Notes under the pieces: generated by a model
What the model saw: the letters and a program-made list of their open reading frames with translations, nothing else
Databases searched by the model: none
Told to the model about the DNA's origin: nothing
NCBI GenBank assembly: GCA_027946365.1
Contig: JAPEUQ010000005.1
Span: 620,001-684,000 of the forward strand
Direction of reading: 5' to 3'
Length of the DNA: 64,000 bases
From: Kalmusia sp. IMI 367209
Taxonomy: Eukaryota > Ascomycota > Dothideomycetes > Pleosporales > Didymosphaeriaceae
Shown here: positions 33,728 to 45,468 of the stretch, piece after piece
Position numbering within the stretch: the stretch's first letter is position 1
How the letters are laid out: every line of letters begins with the position of its first letter
Program-made: the position numbers and the translations under genes

Positions 33728-35845
33728 TTACACAAGCGCAATGTCATAATCGACACTGTCCGGATCCAAGCCACTGTATGCTTCACCATGCATTAAGCCA
33801 TCTACATAGGCATCACCAACGAGCTGATATCGCTCATCGCCTACGGGACGCATGATATAAAGGCAATGCGATCCCCTGGAAACTACCACTGCGTCCCCTT
33901 CCTGCGCTTGATTTGACACGTTGCAGAATTTGCCCGTTCGAGATACACAGAAACAGCGGCCCCTAAATAGCTGGGGTGAATGGAACTTGAGACTAGCGTC
34001 AAAAATCTTGTCCTGAAGCTGCTCCCTCGCGGAGTAGTGATATTCCGGTGGGAACAATCTTGAAAGAGTCGCGATTGTGCGATTGCATTCGGCGTCGAGC
34101 GTCGTCAAAGTTTCGGGTTCGGAGGTAGTACCGCCTTCGTTCAAGAATTGGACCAGGTAAATAAAGTAATAATAGAGATATATAGCCACGTGCGCTTCCT
34201 CTGACAGTTCTGCATGCTTTGGCAGACGCCAATCATCGGGAGCCAACGTGCGGCAAAGCATAGCAATCTTTTCCATTGTTATCTCAGATGACATCATACC
34301 CAAGATATCGTTATAGTATTTTAAAGTATACCGTCTGTCTATGAGCTTGTTTTTGGCTGGCTCGAAAATGCGCGAAGCCTCGGAGATGTAGTCCAGTACA
34401 CGGCCCTTAAAAACAAGGACTGCATCGTCATCGTGAAGTGAGAAGAGACATGTGTCGATATGTGTCTTCGGATGAGGAAACCAGCGACCTGAATTGATAG
34501 TTCGGGGAGTCATGGTAGAATAAGGTAGGTCGAGATTGATACACCACGATGGTAAAGCAGAAGGTTGTCGCCATTTGCAGGCAAGAAGAATCACGGCGTG
34601 GAAAACAGCAGTATGATAAAGATCTTCGCGTTTGAGCCAGGCCAGTGTCAATCGTTTTGACAATACCGCAAGTGTGGTTGCATCCGAGTAATCTGGTTGT
34701 ATCAAGGGTGTTGTAGCGTCCAAGTCGACATCGCTTGAAATAGCCAGCAAAGCGTAGACTCGGTCCCGCGGATCTCGACATTGCAAACCGTAGGTTAAAG
34801 ACAAATTAGTGGAAAGAAGTGGAAATGAGGGGCTCTGACCAACGCCAGTTCGAGCATTGAGCCTCGTTCTCCACATGTGCAAAAGGGAGCTGGTAGGGCT
34901 TGATATATCCAGGTTGCGCTCATCTGCAAAACGTTTCAGGTACCTTACTGGAAGGATTCCTATTTGAAAGAGAAGTATGAGTCTCAAGATATCTTCCCAT
35001 CTAATTAATATCCTACCTTGCATGAAATACCCTTCTGTGTTGAGCATCTGCTCCTAGAACCTTGATCAGTACTGACTCATAGCTGACTCGTAATTTTTTC
35101 ATGTAGCATGAATTAGTAGACCCAATGGGACACTTACTTGAACAATCCATAACCTTTGAGTCCAGTCTCCGAGACCAACTTCCAGTAACCATCTCCAACC
35201 TTGATTGATATAATTATGCAATTCTTCTTGGTTCGTCCACTCTTCTTGAATCTCCAAGTCTCGCGGCAAGTGGGTTAAAGTTGTATCCCGTCTCAATATC
35301 TTATCCGTCTCAAGGAATGAACCAGAGCTGTGGAGAGTCTTAAATGCGTTATGTTCTGACGGAAACAACTCTTTAAGTCGTTCCAACAAGCTTCTACCAT
35401 GCTCTTGCTCTTCCTCTGACCGCATGGGCCCCATGTATGTAATAACCTTCTCCGCATGAGAATAAATTTTTCCCATCAATGCAACTTGGTGGTTTTTCTC
35501 TGTCGCATCCTGCTGATTGATGCAGATCTGGTCGATCCAAAATGATTTGTGGCCGAGTGACGATTCCCGGATGGCTTGTAGCGCATTAACCAGATTTTGC
35601 GTGAGCGGTAAGCCTCCAAGTAGTGCGCCCGACTCATCAATCACCATAGCCTGATGCTTTGTTTCGGGATCGCCCCATACGTACGATAGCGCATGGTACG
35701 CTCCTTCGAAAAAAGTGGTGTGTCGTATGCGGCACTCTATTCGCTTCTTGGTAGGCAGGATCTCCAGAACGCGGATCTGATCAGTGCCCGAAAGCGGAGG
35801 GTATGCGTAGGTCGGCTGATCATCTTCTTTCAATGTGCTAGTCAT
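33728..35845 (-). CDS. Heterokaryon-incompatibility (HET) domain protein
   Basis: HET-domain proteins take part in fungal self/non-self recognition and can trigger cell death after fusion of unlike strains; many orphan members have unknown partners. Exons 35845-35138 and 35053-33728 are separated by an 84-nt in-phase intron and give 677 residues. The N-terminal HET domain (about residues 45-190) shows YHALSYVWGDP, LTQNLVNALQAIR, FWIDQICINQQD and SHAEKVITYMGP, the three usual blocks. Exon 2 contains LQCRDPRDRVYALLAISSD, typical of the region after the domain, and a C-terminal segment without recognised domain. The ATG at 35845 is the first in frame. It is divergent from the epoxide hydrolase gene. 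Confidence 0.92.
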
Positions 35846-36434
35846 GACTACTCTGATCGCTTGGGATGATAGCGCGATAGGTGTCAATATGGAGTGCAAG
35901 TACTGAGAAGTTCTTGTTCCAGTACAGAGGTAGAGTTATCGTACAGTGCAGGCATTCATGTGCTTTTCTATAGTCTGCATTCAGCCTTTCTGCAACTCAG
36001 CCACCTTGCTCGGGCTCGACAACCAATCAGGTCGTTTTACATCCCTCAATGCCTGTGGATGGCTTCGCGATTGATTTCTCTGCCACGTGATGGGGTTCTC
36101 TTCTTAATTGATTGGCTATGGCAGGCAGTAAAGTGAAATTTAACGCAGTGTGTAACAACAAAATACCGTCCACGTGCAAGCTTGAGCATAATCCTCGATA
36201 GCATAGACAAACGCGCACCTTAAGTCAAGTAGTTCCAACCACTTCTTGAAATATTTCTTATCGTGATGGCCGTAGAAGTGGAGTGGGTGAGCAAGAGACC
36301 TGAAGATCAGTGGGGCTGTGCACCGACCACACATCGTGATCGGTAGCTGCCTAAACATAAGAAACGCCTTCATTTAACGGTCGCCCTAGTACATTTTCAT
36401 CGTCGTTATTCTAATACTACCATAGCCATCTACA
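35846..36434. promoter_or_regulatory. Divergent promoter between HET and epoxide hydrolase genes
   Basis: 589 bp between the two start codons; both promoters must lie here. No specific regulatory box could be assigned. Confidence 0.5.
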
Positions 36435-37743
36435 ATGAACGCTCTCAACGTACAACCATTTTCAGTGAGTTGAACAAGGGTGCAGAATTCAAATCCAGAA
36501 CCTCAATGACTGACCAAACGGCTTCGGCAGGTAGAAATCAGTAAGACAGAGCAAGAAACTCTGACGAAAAAGCTGCAATTGACGCGTCTTCCTCTGGGAA
36601 ATTCCACAAGGAGTTGGGGAGAGGAAAATGGGGTCACTCTAGGGTTCATGCAAGAGATAATAAAATATTGGCTCGACGAATACGACTGGGAGGCCGAGCA
36701 GCGTAAAATCAACCAGCTCCCACAATTCAAGGCAAACATGGAGCTGGAAGAATGGGGAGCCTTCGACATTCACTTTGTTCACGCGCGCTGCAGTGAAGAC
36801 TCGACACAGGGAATCCCCCTACTTTTCCTTCACGGCTGGCCGGGAAACTTCACAGAGGTAACGCGGGTACTTGAACCGCTTCTTTCTGCAGGGTATCACG
36901 TTGTTGCACCCTCTCTTCCGGGTTTTGGGTTCTCATCGTATGCAGAGAAGGCGGGCTTCAAGAACTGGCATTCTGCGGAGCTGATGCATCGACTCATGTG
37001 TGGGTTGGGTTATAAGCAATACGTCGTCGCAGGCGGGGATTGGGGAGCGATGATAGCGTCGTCTATGGCCAGACTGTACCCAGAGGCCATACAAGCCATT
37101 CATCTGACGAACGTAAGTACAGTAGCTACGAAACGATCAGAAATGTCTCCTTACGATCTTTACGGCTTACAAAATACCGTCTCAGGTCTTCGTGAGCCCA
37201 CCGCCGAATAAAGATGAACTCAAGTATTCCGACTTCGAGCTCAACTCGTTACAGACCATGGCATGGTTTGCCGATTCTCAGAGTGCCTACGGCCAAGTCC
37301 AAAAGACTAAGCCCCGCACCCTCGGCTTCGCTATGCACGACTCTCCAGTCGGCATGCTCGCTTGGATGGCAGATAAACTCCTGCTGTGGGCCGACGAGTA
37401 TCCGTGGACCAAGGACGAGATCATCACCTGGACGTTGTTGCACTACTTCCCAGGGCCGACAACGGCTTTCCAGATGTACAGGGAGAATCTGCCCGTTTTT
37501 GAGTCGGGCGAAATTCCGCCAGGTGTTGAGGACAAATACGTGAAAGTCCCTACCGGAGTGAGTGCTTTTGCAAAAGAGGTATTCATGGTGCCTCGAAGTT
37601 GGGCTGAGATAGACTTCAATATCGTGAAGTGGCAGGAACAGGCGCGAGGAGGCCATTTTCCGGCGTATGAATGGCCGCAGGAACTGTTTTTAGATATTGA
37701 TTCTTTTATGAAGGCACATTGGACTGGGACGGATAGTACTTAA
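36435..37743 (+). CDS. Epoxide hydrolase, microsomal (EHN) type
   Basis: Alpha/beta-hydrolase that opens epoxides to diols through an Asp ester intermediate; used in detoxification or in secondary and catabolic pathways. Exons 36435-36464, 36531-37112 and 37186-37743 give 389 residues. The N-terminal EHN region (about 5-105) includes NVQPFSVEIS and YWLDEYDWEAEQRKINQLPQ. The oxyanion motif HGWPG starts at His111, the nucleophile is Asp180 in AGGDWGAMIAS, and the catalytic His is His361 in RGGHFPAYEWP. A tiny 30-nt first exon precedes a 66-nt intron. No signal peptide or clear membrane anchor is seen, so it is probably soluble. It is the first gene of a metabolic neighbourhood running to 46806. 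Confidence 0.93.
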
Positions 37744-37916
37744 GATGGGAGGAACGAGAATATAGACGCTTGAGAGGCTGACAATGATCAAAGGTGAATA
37801 AATACGGCCTAACTGTAATCATGTTCGAGAGAAGTTGACCTCAGATGGTCTCTTTATATGCTTGGAAGATATGATGATGCTCTTTCATCATGTCCTCGTC
37901 GCAGGTCTTTTCTACT

Positions 37917-38990
37917 TCAATTTGAATATGACAGCCCACAGGTCGCCATAATACCGTCCATACGAGACAGGATACTATCAGTCATACCCAGGGGATACGT
38001 ATCATTCTCAAGCCTTCCAGCTTGGATATCCAAAGCAACCGCATCAGCCTCGTAGTGAAATCCCTTCCCCTCTACGGGGAAATCGTACCTCTTCTCCTCT
38101 CCATCTTTTGGCTTCACGATCAAAAATCCCGGCTTTGATGCTGCGACACCTCCCACGAAGATCGTTCCCTTGGATCCTTCAATACGAGCAAATATCTCTG
38201 GTGTTTTGTACAGCAACGATGCGGTGCAAATAGCTTGTGCCCTTTGCTCCGGATACCGCAATACGACGGCGACTTGCTCATCAACACGATCAGCGGGATT
38301 CTCAGCATCGGAAAAAATCATGTTGGCGCTTATTTCTGGAGTCGCATTCGGCACAGTGTCCAGCACCAGAGACGCCCACGTTAGTGAATAGATTCCGATA
38401 TCGAGGAGCGCACCCGCGCCTAGCTTCTTCGACACCGTCCTGGATGCAGGGTCGCGGCCACTTATTGGCATGTAGATGCCAAAGTCCACCCACACAGCCG
38501 ACACATCTCCTATGACCTTCTCTTCGTGTATCAATCGCTGCATCTCCTTCGTGACGGGAAAGAACCGCGTCCACACCGCTTCCATCAAGAACACACCCTT
38601 CTTACGCGCAGCCTCGATCATCTCGTGGCCTTCTTGCGCATTCATCGCCATGGGTTTCTCGCACAGCACATGCTTCCCAGCTGCAATAGCTTCCAGCACA
38701 TTCTTGTGGTGCATAGGGTGCGGAGTGCCAATGTAGACAATGTCAACATTCGGGTCTGCATAGACGCCGGCGTACGAGTCATAAATGGCGGGAGACTGCG
38801 AAGGGCAATTTTTGGAGGCGAAGTCGCTGCCTTTTTGCTGGGAAGAGGATCCGATGGCTGTGATCGAGTGTTTTGCGAGAGCGTCCGAGCGCGACAGCAT
38901 TAGATCGGTGACGAACCAGGTGGAGATGAGACCGCATCCGACTATGCCCCAGCGAAGGGCGGGTAGTTCGCTGTTGGCCATTTGGTGCAT
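37917..38990 (-). CDS. Gfo/Idh/MocA-family NAD(P)-dependent oxidoreductase
   Basis: Single-exon gene, 357 residues, of the family that includes dimeric dihydrodiol dehydrogenase and D-xylose 1-dehydrogenase (NADP). The N-terminal Rossmann fold shows WGIVGCGLISTWF, and later VDIVYIGTPHPMHHKNV and the family motif CEKPMAMN with the conserved EKP lysine. The C-terminal beta-sheet domain includes GGALLDIG-like LGAGALLDIGIYSL. The exact substrate cannot be read from sequence. The start at 38990 (MHQMANS) has an alternative ATG nine bases downstream at 38981. It is convergent with the epoxide hydrolase, with only 173 bp between stop codons. Confidence 0.92.
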   Translation of the reverse strand: MHQMANSELPALRWGIVGCGLISTWFVTDLMLSRSDALAKHSITAIGSSSQQKGSDFASKNCPSQSPAIYDSYAGVYADPNVDIVYIGTPHPMHHKNVLEAIAAGKHVLCEKPMAMNAQEGHEMIEAARKKGVFLMEAVWTRFFPVTKEMQRLIHEEKVIGDVSAVWVDFGIYMPISGRDPASRTVSKKLGAGALLDIGIYSLTWASLVLDTVPNATPEISANMIFSDAENPADRVDEQVAVVLRYPEQRAQAICTASLLYKTPEIFARIEGSKGTIFVGGVAASKPGFLIVKPKDGEEKRYDFPVEGKGFHYEADAVALDIQAGRLENDTYPLGMTDSILSRMDGIMATCGLSYSN

Positions 38991-39466
38991 CGCGAGTCCG
39001 ATGTCCTAGGTATCAATGGCAGCGACTTTCTCTTATTAAGGTCTTTGGAAGGTTGTTGACGGTCGTGGGCCGGACATCGACAAAGAGTGGTGCACCAGGC
39101 ACTTTAAGATGTCTGGGCTTAGCCAGATCCTAAAGCGGTGGAATCACATCGATGACTTTTGTTTGCAATCATAGACTCTGCGGGCTGTTACCCGTCTGAA
39201 CCGACATGAGCCTTGAAGCTAAGCTCGCTTGCCCCACTATGTACGCACGCAAGTAAGTGGGTCCTGCATCTCAAAGGTCCGTTACTCCGCGAGCCTGGGC
39301 AACAAGCCGAATAATTGGCGACAGCCACAGGCGGACACCTTGCATTTATGTGGAGCTGGTATGGGCTCTAAATCTGGATGGCCTACATAATACAGAGACA
39401 ATAGAATACTAGGTTTGACAGCTTTTGTTGCCGCGAGCTTGTCCTGGACTTATCATGACAATTAAT
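38991..39466. other. Short intergenic region between two oxidoreductase genes
   Basis: 476 bp holding the promoter of the upstream-facing dehydrogenase and the 3' end of the next one. No further feature seen. Confidence 0.5.
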
Positions 39467-40669
39467 CTATGCGTAGAAATGCTGCATCGCCATAGTGAAC
39501 ACTTCCAAGTCTTGTAGCGCATCTTGCGCCGTCGTTTTTACTGGTTTTCCTTCAGCTACCAGCTCCCATAACTTCTTCATTTCACGCGTGTATGGGTCTT
39601 CAAAAGACTTTCGCATCTTAGTCTCCTTGTAAGCGCCGTCGACGTTTTCGGCTATATGCATTGTGATAGGTAGACCTTTGACGTATGGAGTATCGTACTG
39701 CACTTTCACTGTTTTGTTAGTCCCGTACACCTCAATATGTGCATCAAATCGGGGGACGTTGTCAATGCCAGATTCATACGAAACAGTGAACCCAGGGTAT
39801 CGGAAAAGAACGCTGGAAAATTGCACATATTAGTCACAGGTTGAACGATGGAGGGTGCTGCTTACTTCCAGAAAGGATATCCTAAAGACGACCCGATGAC
39901 CTTCTCTGGCATACCCAGCACTTCTCTCATAACCGACAAGTCGTGCGAGCCGAGGCCTCCAAAGATCCTCCACATGAGAGTGGATTCTGCCGTTACCGCA
40001 ATGCCCCCAGCTTCGGTTTCAAGCGCCGTCTTGACCATCTCTTTGGCTCGCTCATCTTTGTCTGTCGAGTCTTCTTTGGCAAAGTCTGTGAACTTCTTCG
40101 GAAAAGTGCCAGATTGATTTACGAACGCGGAGTTGGGCCCAATAATATCTGTAATGTTCATACAAGCTGTAGTTTTGCGAGCATGATAACATACCTCTCA
40201 CTCTTGCGTAGAGAATCTTATCGAGGCCGCCAATCTCCTTGACTGCATCCTCGAATGGCGCGGCGTATCGTCGCATGTATCCTACCATAACACTACCCTT
40301 ACTAGACTTCTCTGCCTCGATGACAGCCAAAACATCTCGTTTCGTTAATGCTAACGGCTTTTCCACCAACACATGTTTGTCGTGTTTGAGCGCAAGGACT
40401 GCATGTGCCGCGTGATACTCATCCGAGTTGGCTACCAACACCACATCTACTTCTTCCGAAGCGCAGAGAAGTGCTGGATCTGGGGTCGTCCGGTGTTCGT
40501 TGGGTATACCTTTCGAGCAGTGTTCCAAGGCAGCAGAAGAGACATCGCACAGGTATGTAATACGGAACCAGTCGCGCATAAAGAGAAGGGTCGGAATGTG
40601 GACGACCTGCGCGATTTCGCCGCAGCCGATGAGACCGACATTGACAATCTTGCTTTGCTTTGTAGACAT
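39467..40669 (-). CDS. Second Gfo/Idh/MocA-family oxidoreductase
   Basis: Exons 40669-40195, 40148-39866 and 39812-39467 give 367 residues, with introns of 46 and 53 nt in consistent phase. The Rossmann motif GLIGCGEIAQVVHIP and the VEKPLALTKRDV motif identify the family, and the C-terminal domain is present (VLFRYPGFTVSYESGIDNV). It differs from the neighbour at 37917 in intron content and is only distantly similar, so it is not a recent tandem duplicate. An in-frame extension to 40735 adds 22 residues; the ATG at 40669 just before the Rossmann strand is preferred. It is divergent from the Zn2Cys6 gene and could share its promoter. Confidence 0.92.
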
Positions 40670-41146
40670 GTTCGGGAGGATGGTCAAGGAGGATAGAGAC
40701 AGTGCGGGGCAGTTGGTAAGAGGAAGAAGCGACACGCCAGAAGAAAGCGCGTCTACATGTCTACATGTCTACTTGTCTACTTGTCCACTGACACCACACG
40801 TGATGATGCACTGTCGGTGGAATAGTTGATCAACCCGTGATGGATCTCTCCCTTTGCTGTCTCCTTCGCTAGACACTGAGCGGGGGCCACGCACGCCGTC
40901 CCTTTCGCCAGTAGCTGCTCATTCCAGTATCCAATAGAGTTAGCGCATGTTTACTCCTCACGCTACCCTCGCGGAATGCCGGACCATTGTTGCAGCCCCA
41001 CCACACTTCCCCGAGCCATGGCAACCACGATCGTCCGGTACTCCGCGTCCTTAAGAGCGCGCTTCTCTCTCGCACATGCGTGTCCTGCATCTCCGCAATC
41101 CTGACGGCTCGGTTGTTAATCCCCGAAACATCTGCAAGTTATCCGC
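40670..41146. promoter_or_regulatory. Divergent promoter of oxidoreductase and Zn2Cys6 regulator, with an 8-bp tandem repeat
   Basis: 477 bp between start codons. At about 40753-40792 an 8-bp unit is repeated head to tail: GTCTACAT twice, GTCTACTT twice, then GTCCACTG. It could be a multi-site regulator target or a simple-sequence slip; the sequence alone does not decide. Confidence 0.55.
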
Positions 41147-43312
41147 ATGAGCGACCCTACCCATTTCGATCCATTCCCACCAAGCGCCGACGACCAGGGT
41201 TTCTCGCATGCTGGACGGCATCACAGCAATGGTGATTTACCTACTGAATCACCACGCCGCAAGCGATCACGCGTCATCAAGTCAAGGTCTGATGTAGCGT
41301 ACACTCGAAAAAGGGCCACGGCTGCTTGCAACCTATGCCGCGCCCGGAAGGTCAAGTGCAACAACGCACGTCCCTCATGCTCTGCCTGTATTGCCGCCTC
41401 TTCAACGTGTGTATACGGCGATTCTCAGGACCAGTCTAGGTAGGTCCGTGGACGTATCCACTTGCCTAAGGATGCACAAGCTGAGAATTTAATGGGCAGT
41501 TTTGATCCGGCTAGTATTTTGATTCTAGACCGTCTGAACCAAGTGCTCTCCAGACTGGATCGGATTGAGGTCCCTGCTACCCCAATCACTAGTGAAAATA
41601 CAGCGGCAGGCATACAGAGGCCTGAAGCACACGCCGATGCGCTAATACGGCAAGATCAATCCGATCAACTCAAGATTCCTGCGCGGCGAACAACGCCTGA
41701 CGCTGTGCTCCGGTGGCCTGTTTTCCAAAATCGCTGGCCCTCAAACTATCTGACTGATGCAATCTTTGAAAGCGAGAACTCGGAATGTGATTCAGACCTC
41801 GAAATTCCGGTAACACAACAGCGTCGCTCACGAGTAGGAACTCGTGGCATTGAGGAGGATGCAATTCCTTCTTTGATCCGTCGGTTTATAGAATTGGTTC
41901 ACATCAAGAATCCAATTCTAGACGTCAAGACTATATTGGCGTATGCACGTCATGCTGCTGAGTTTGGACTAGGTTGGGATCCTACTTCATGCTTGGTTGT
42001 ACGTCTCTTGTGCTAGATCGACCCATGACATCTGAATTGTATGACTGACTTGTGTAGCTTCTAGCATGCGCCCTCGGCTGTGTTGCCGAGCCATTTGATA
42101 GTATATATCCAGTTGGAGAGCGACAGACCTCGCTAGAATACGGCGAAGACCGGCTGCAAGATGCAGAAGCTTACTACAACATGGCGCGGAGACGTTTTGG
42201 ATTTCTCGAAAGAGGTATTGTCGTCCCACAGTGTCATTTTCTAGCTGGAGTGTACCTCATGTACACCATGAAACCATTACTAGCCTGGACAAAGTTTCAA
42301 GAAGCGTCAAGATCTTATCATCTCTACCTTCAATGCCAAGTCAGGCGACCACATCGTGTCCCTGAAAATCCCACAACTACTAGGCGGCGAGCTTTGGAAC
42401 AAAGGCTTTACTGGAGTTGCTACAAATCGGAATGCGAGCTCCGTGTTGAGCTAGACCTTCCAAATAGTTCGTTGGCTGAATTTCATTATCCAGATATGCA
42501 CCCGTCTCCACCGGACTTGGATTTAATGGATGAGCCTTCACCACAGGCAAGTAATCTAGAAGATGCCCAGCACCGAACAACTAGCCAAGACAGTGTACTC
42601 CATCTGCGGGAGCAGCAACAACAGTCATGGTTCTACTACTTGACTGAAATTACTTTGCGCCGTATCACCAATAATGTCCTAAACATACTCTATTCCGAAA
42701 ACTACTGCTCTTGGAACGACGAGTTGTTAGTGTGCAAGTTGAAAGCTGCGGAGGAATTCAATGAACAGCTGATGAATTGGTACGAAACTATATCTGCATA
42801 CCGTCGCCTATCTAGCTTACCGAATTTGATTTAGGTATTCTAGCGTTCCAGATCAAATTCGGTTCAGCGAAGAAGACTTCCACACCGAAGAGCTGCCGTA
42901 CATGCTCCAGCTTCGTTTTATTCATCTCCAGTGCATCATTGGCCTACCATTCTTATATTATGCGATTCATAATCCAGCCGACGCACGATGCCAGAGCATG
43001 GTACAGCCGATGGCGCAACAGGCTCTCTTTAGCTGTATTCGTCAAGTAAGCAACGATCGAGGCCATCACAGGCATCATGGTTCATGGAATTGGACAAGGA
43101 CAAACACTACCGCTGCTCTTGTACTCATTGCTAGCGCTACATGTAAGACTGTCACACTGCCTCTGAACTGGAAGCAGCTCGTACGATGCGCCATCAAACA
43201 ATTGCAGTATTGGGAATCCGAAGGGCCGGGACTATCTCGAGCAGTCGAAGTGCTTGAAGACCTCCTGCATATGCAGAACGGACGAGAGCATTTGCAGCAA
43301 AGCGAGTATTGA
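41147..43312 (+). CDS. Zn(II)2Cys6 transcription factor
   Basis: Gal4-type nuclear regulator. Exons 41147-41439, 41500-41998, 42058-42779 and 42835-43312 give 663 residues. The zinc cluster has Cys61, 64, 71, 78, 81 and 88 with the canonical 2-6-6-2-6 spacing, preceded by basic residues. After it come a possible dimerisation helix (FDPASILILDRLNQVLSRLD) and a fungal-specific TF middle homology region (ARRRFGFLERGIVVPQCHFLAGVYLMY, RRALEQRLYWSCYKSECELR). The C-terminal helices contain RHHGSWNWTRTNTTAALVL. The last intron was placed so that NWY joins to SSVPDQIRFSEED; the unspliced frame would stop at once. Sitting between a dehydrogenase and a transporter, it may regulate this cluster. Confidence 0.92.
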
Positions 43313-43622
43313 GCCGAGTCAGTTTAATGAAATCATACGATGGGTCTTGATCCATCTCGAGACTAAACATGGGGTAGCCCAAGCAAGTGCGGGGACATCC
43401 GTTATGCCCGGCACTCCGCGAGAAGGACGACTCACTGAATCAGGCAAAGCGTCAAAGCGTCCGCTGCCATCCCCATGGGGTGGGCGAAATATCGGTCCCA
43501 AGATCTCGTTGGTCTCGACCCCATGTAAACATGATTGTTCCACTATAAATTGAGTCGTTGATCCTGCTTCACCCATAACATGTGCTTTCTACCCGGCGCA
43601 GCGGTTCACTCTTCGATACATC
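43313..43622. other. Intergenic spacer between regulator and transporter
   Basis: 310 bp that should include the 3' end of the regulator transcript and the transporter promoter. No specific site recognised. Confidence 0.5.
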
Positions 43623-45241
43623 ATGTTCGGATTCAAGTCAAAGTCACAACCTAAGGAACGCCGCGGCGTTGGAGAGGAGCTTGCGCGTGTCTTACCAAGC
43701 GATGGAAAGCCCTGGTACAAACAATCCCACCTAGTGTATCTCAATTATCTCGCAGTATCAATGGGACTTCTATCGGCAGCAACCGGCTACGATGGCTCGA
43801 TGATGAACGGCTTGCAGGCTCTCCCACAATGGGCCGAATTCATGGACCACCCGACCGGAGCTTGGCTGGGCTTCATCAACGCTATCCAATTTGTCTCCAG
43901 TGCGGTTGCATATCCTATCGCAGCCTACTTTGCAAATCGCTGGGGCAGAAAGAAAGGCATCTTCATTGGATACTTCTTCATATTCCTAGGTGCTCTATTA
44001 CAAACGTTCGCACCTAATGATACATCCTTTATACTCAGCCGCATGTTCATCGGCCAGCCAAGCGCTTGGTGGGGAAGCCTTGCACCATTACTGGTCACAG
44101 AACTCACCTATCCGACCCATCGATCTTTTCTTACAACTTTATACAACTGCGGCTATTATGTTGGATCGATCTTATCTGCTTGGGTCACCTTTGGTACTCG
44201 TAATATTCCTAGTTCATGGGCGTGGCGTATCCCTTCGCTCCTTCAGATTGCCATTCCAATAATCGCCCTTCCCGCCGCGATACTCATCCCAGAGTCCCCA
44301 CGTTATCTCATCGCCAAAGATCGAATTGAAGAAGCGCGAGCCATACTGGTCAGGTTCCACGCCGGTGGGGATGAGAACTCTCTACTTGTCGCATTCGAGA
44401 TGAATGAAATAGAGCAGTCTATCAAGGCCGATTTGCACAACGCATCAAGCACATCATGGCTAGATTTGGTGCGTGGCGAAGGAAATCGTCATCGAGCTTT
44501 AATTTCAACGACACTAGGTATCTTCGCCCAATGGAATGGTGTAGGTGTCGTGTCCTATTACCTCGCTTTGGTCCTAAAAACCGTGGGAATTACGAGCGTC
44601 ACAGATCAGACTCTGATCAGCGGGTGCCTTCAAATCTGGAACTTGATCGCCGCCGTTGGTGCTGCCACCTGCGTCGACAGTCTCGGCAGGCGAAAATTGT
44701 TTCTGGCTTCCTCGGTGGGCATGCTCATCAGTTTTATCCTAATTTCCGGCCTATCAGGCGGTTTTGCCACTACTGGGAACACTGCCGTTGGTCTCGCCGT
44801 CGTGCCGATGCTGTATATTTACTATGGTTTCTATGACATTGCCTTGTAAGTCTACCAAAAGTGTGCAGGCAATTATGCACTGACGAAACGGCAAATAGTA
44901 CTCCGCTCGTTGTATCCTATCCCGCTGAAATCTGGCCCTATCATCTGCGAGCACGTGGCATAGCCCTCACTCAAATGTCTACTTACATTGCTCTCTTCTT
45001 CAATACGTTCGTCAACCCTATTGCACTTGACGCCATTGGTTGGAAGTACTATATTGTCTTTGCCGCGATTCTGGTCGTGATAACGGTTACGATCTGGTTC
45101 TACTATCCGGAAACAAAAGGTCATACCTTGGAAGAGATGGCTGTTGTGTTTGATGGAGCGGATGCTGCAGTGAGTGGACAAGAAGCGTTGGAAATTACTC
45201 TAGAGAGAAAGGGGTCTGTGAAGCTGATTGAGCATGCGTGA
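43623..45241 (+). CDS. MFS sugar transporter, lactose-permease-like branch
   Basis: Plasma-membrane sugar:proton symporter of the major facilitator superfamily, 12 predicted helices. Exons 43623-44845 and 44899-45241 give 521 residues. Sugar-porter signatures: NRWGRKKGIFIG between helices 2 and 3, PESPRYLIAKDR before the central loop, DSLGRRKLFLAS between helices 8 and 9, and the closing motif PETKGHTLEEM. The TGYDGSMMNGLQALPQW segment and FTPLVVSYPAEIWPYHLRARG resemble fungal lactose/hexose permeases of the LacP group. The actual substrate is unknown; the neighbouring dehydrogenases and aminotransferase make a sugar or amino-sugar derivative plausible. Confidence 0.93.
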
Positions 45242-45468
45242 CAAGTTCTGAGCTATTACGGTCCATGCATGAAACTTGTCGTGGAAACTTATGCGATACA
45301 CGAAAGATTGAGACTTGAGGACGCTAAGAAGATGCAACGATTTTCAGCCGTGCTACACTTCATATAACAAACATCTTACTATTCGACCAACGTACCGAGC
45401 TAACGATCGATCTGTGAATCGCATTTTCAAGTCGTTCTCGACATGACCGACGTCAATCTCCTTCCGAA

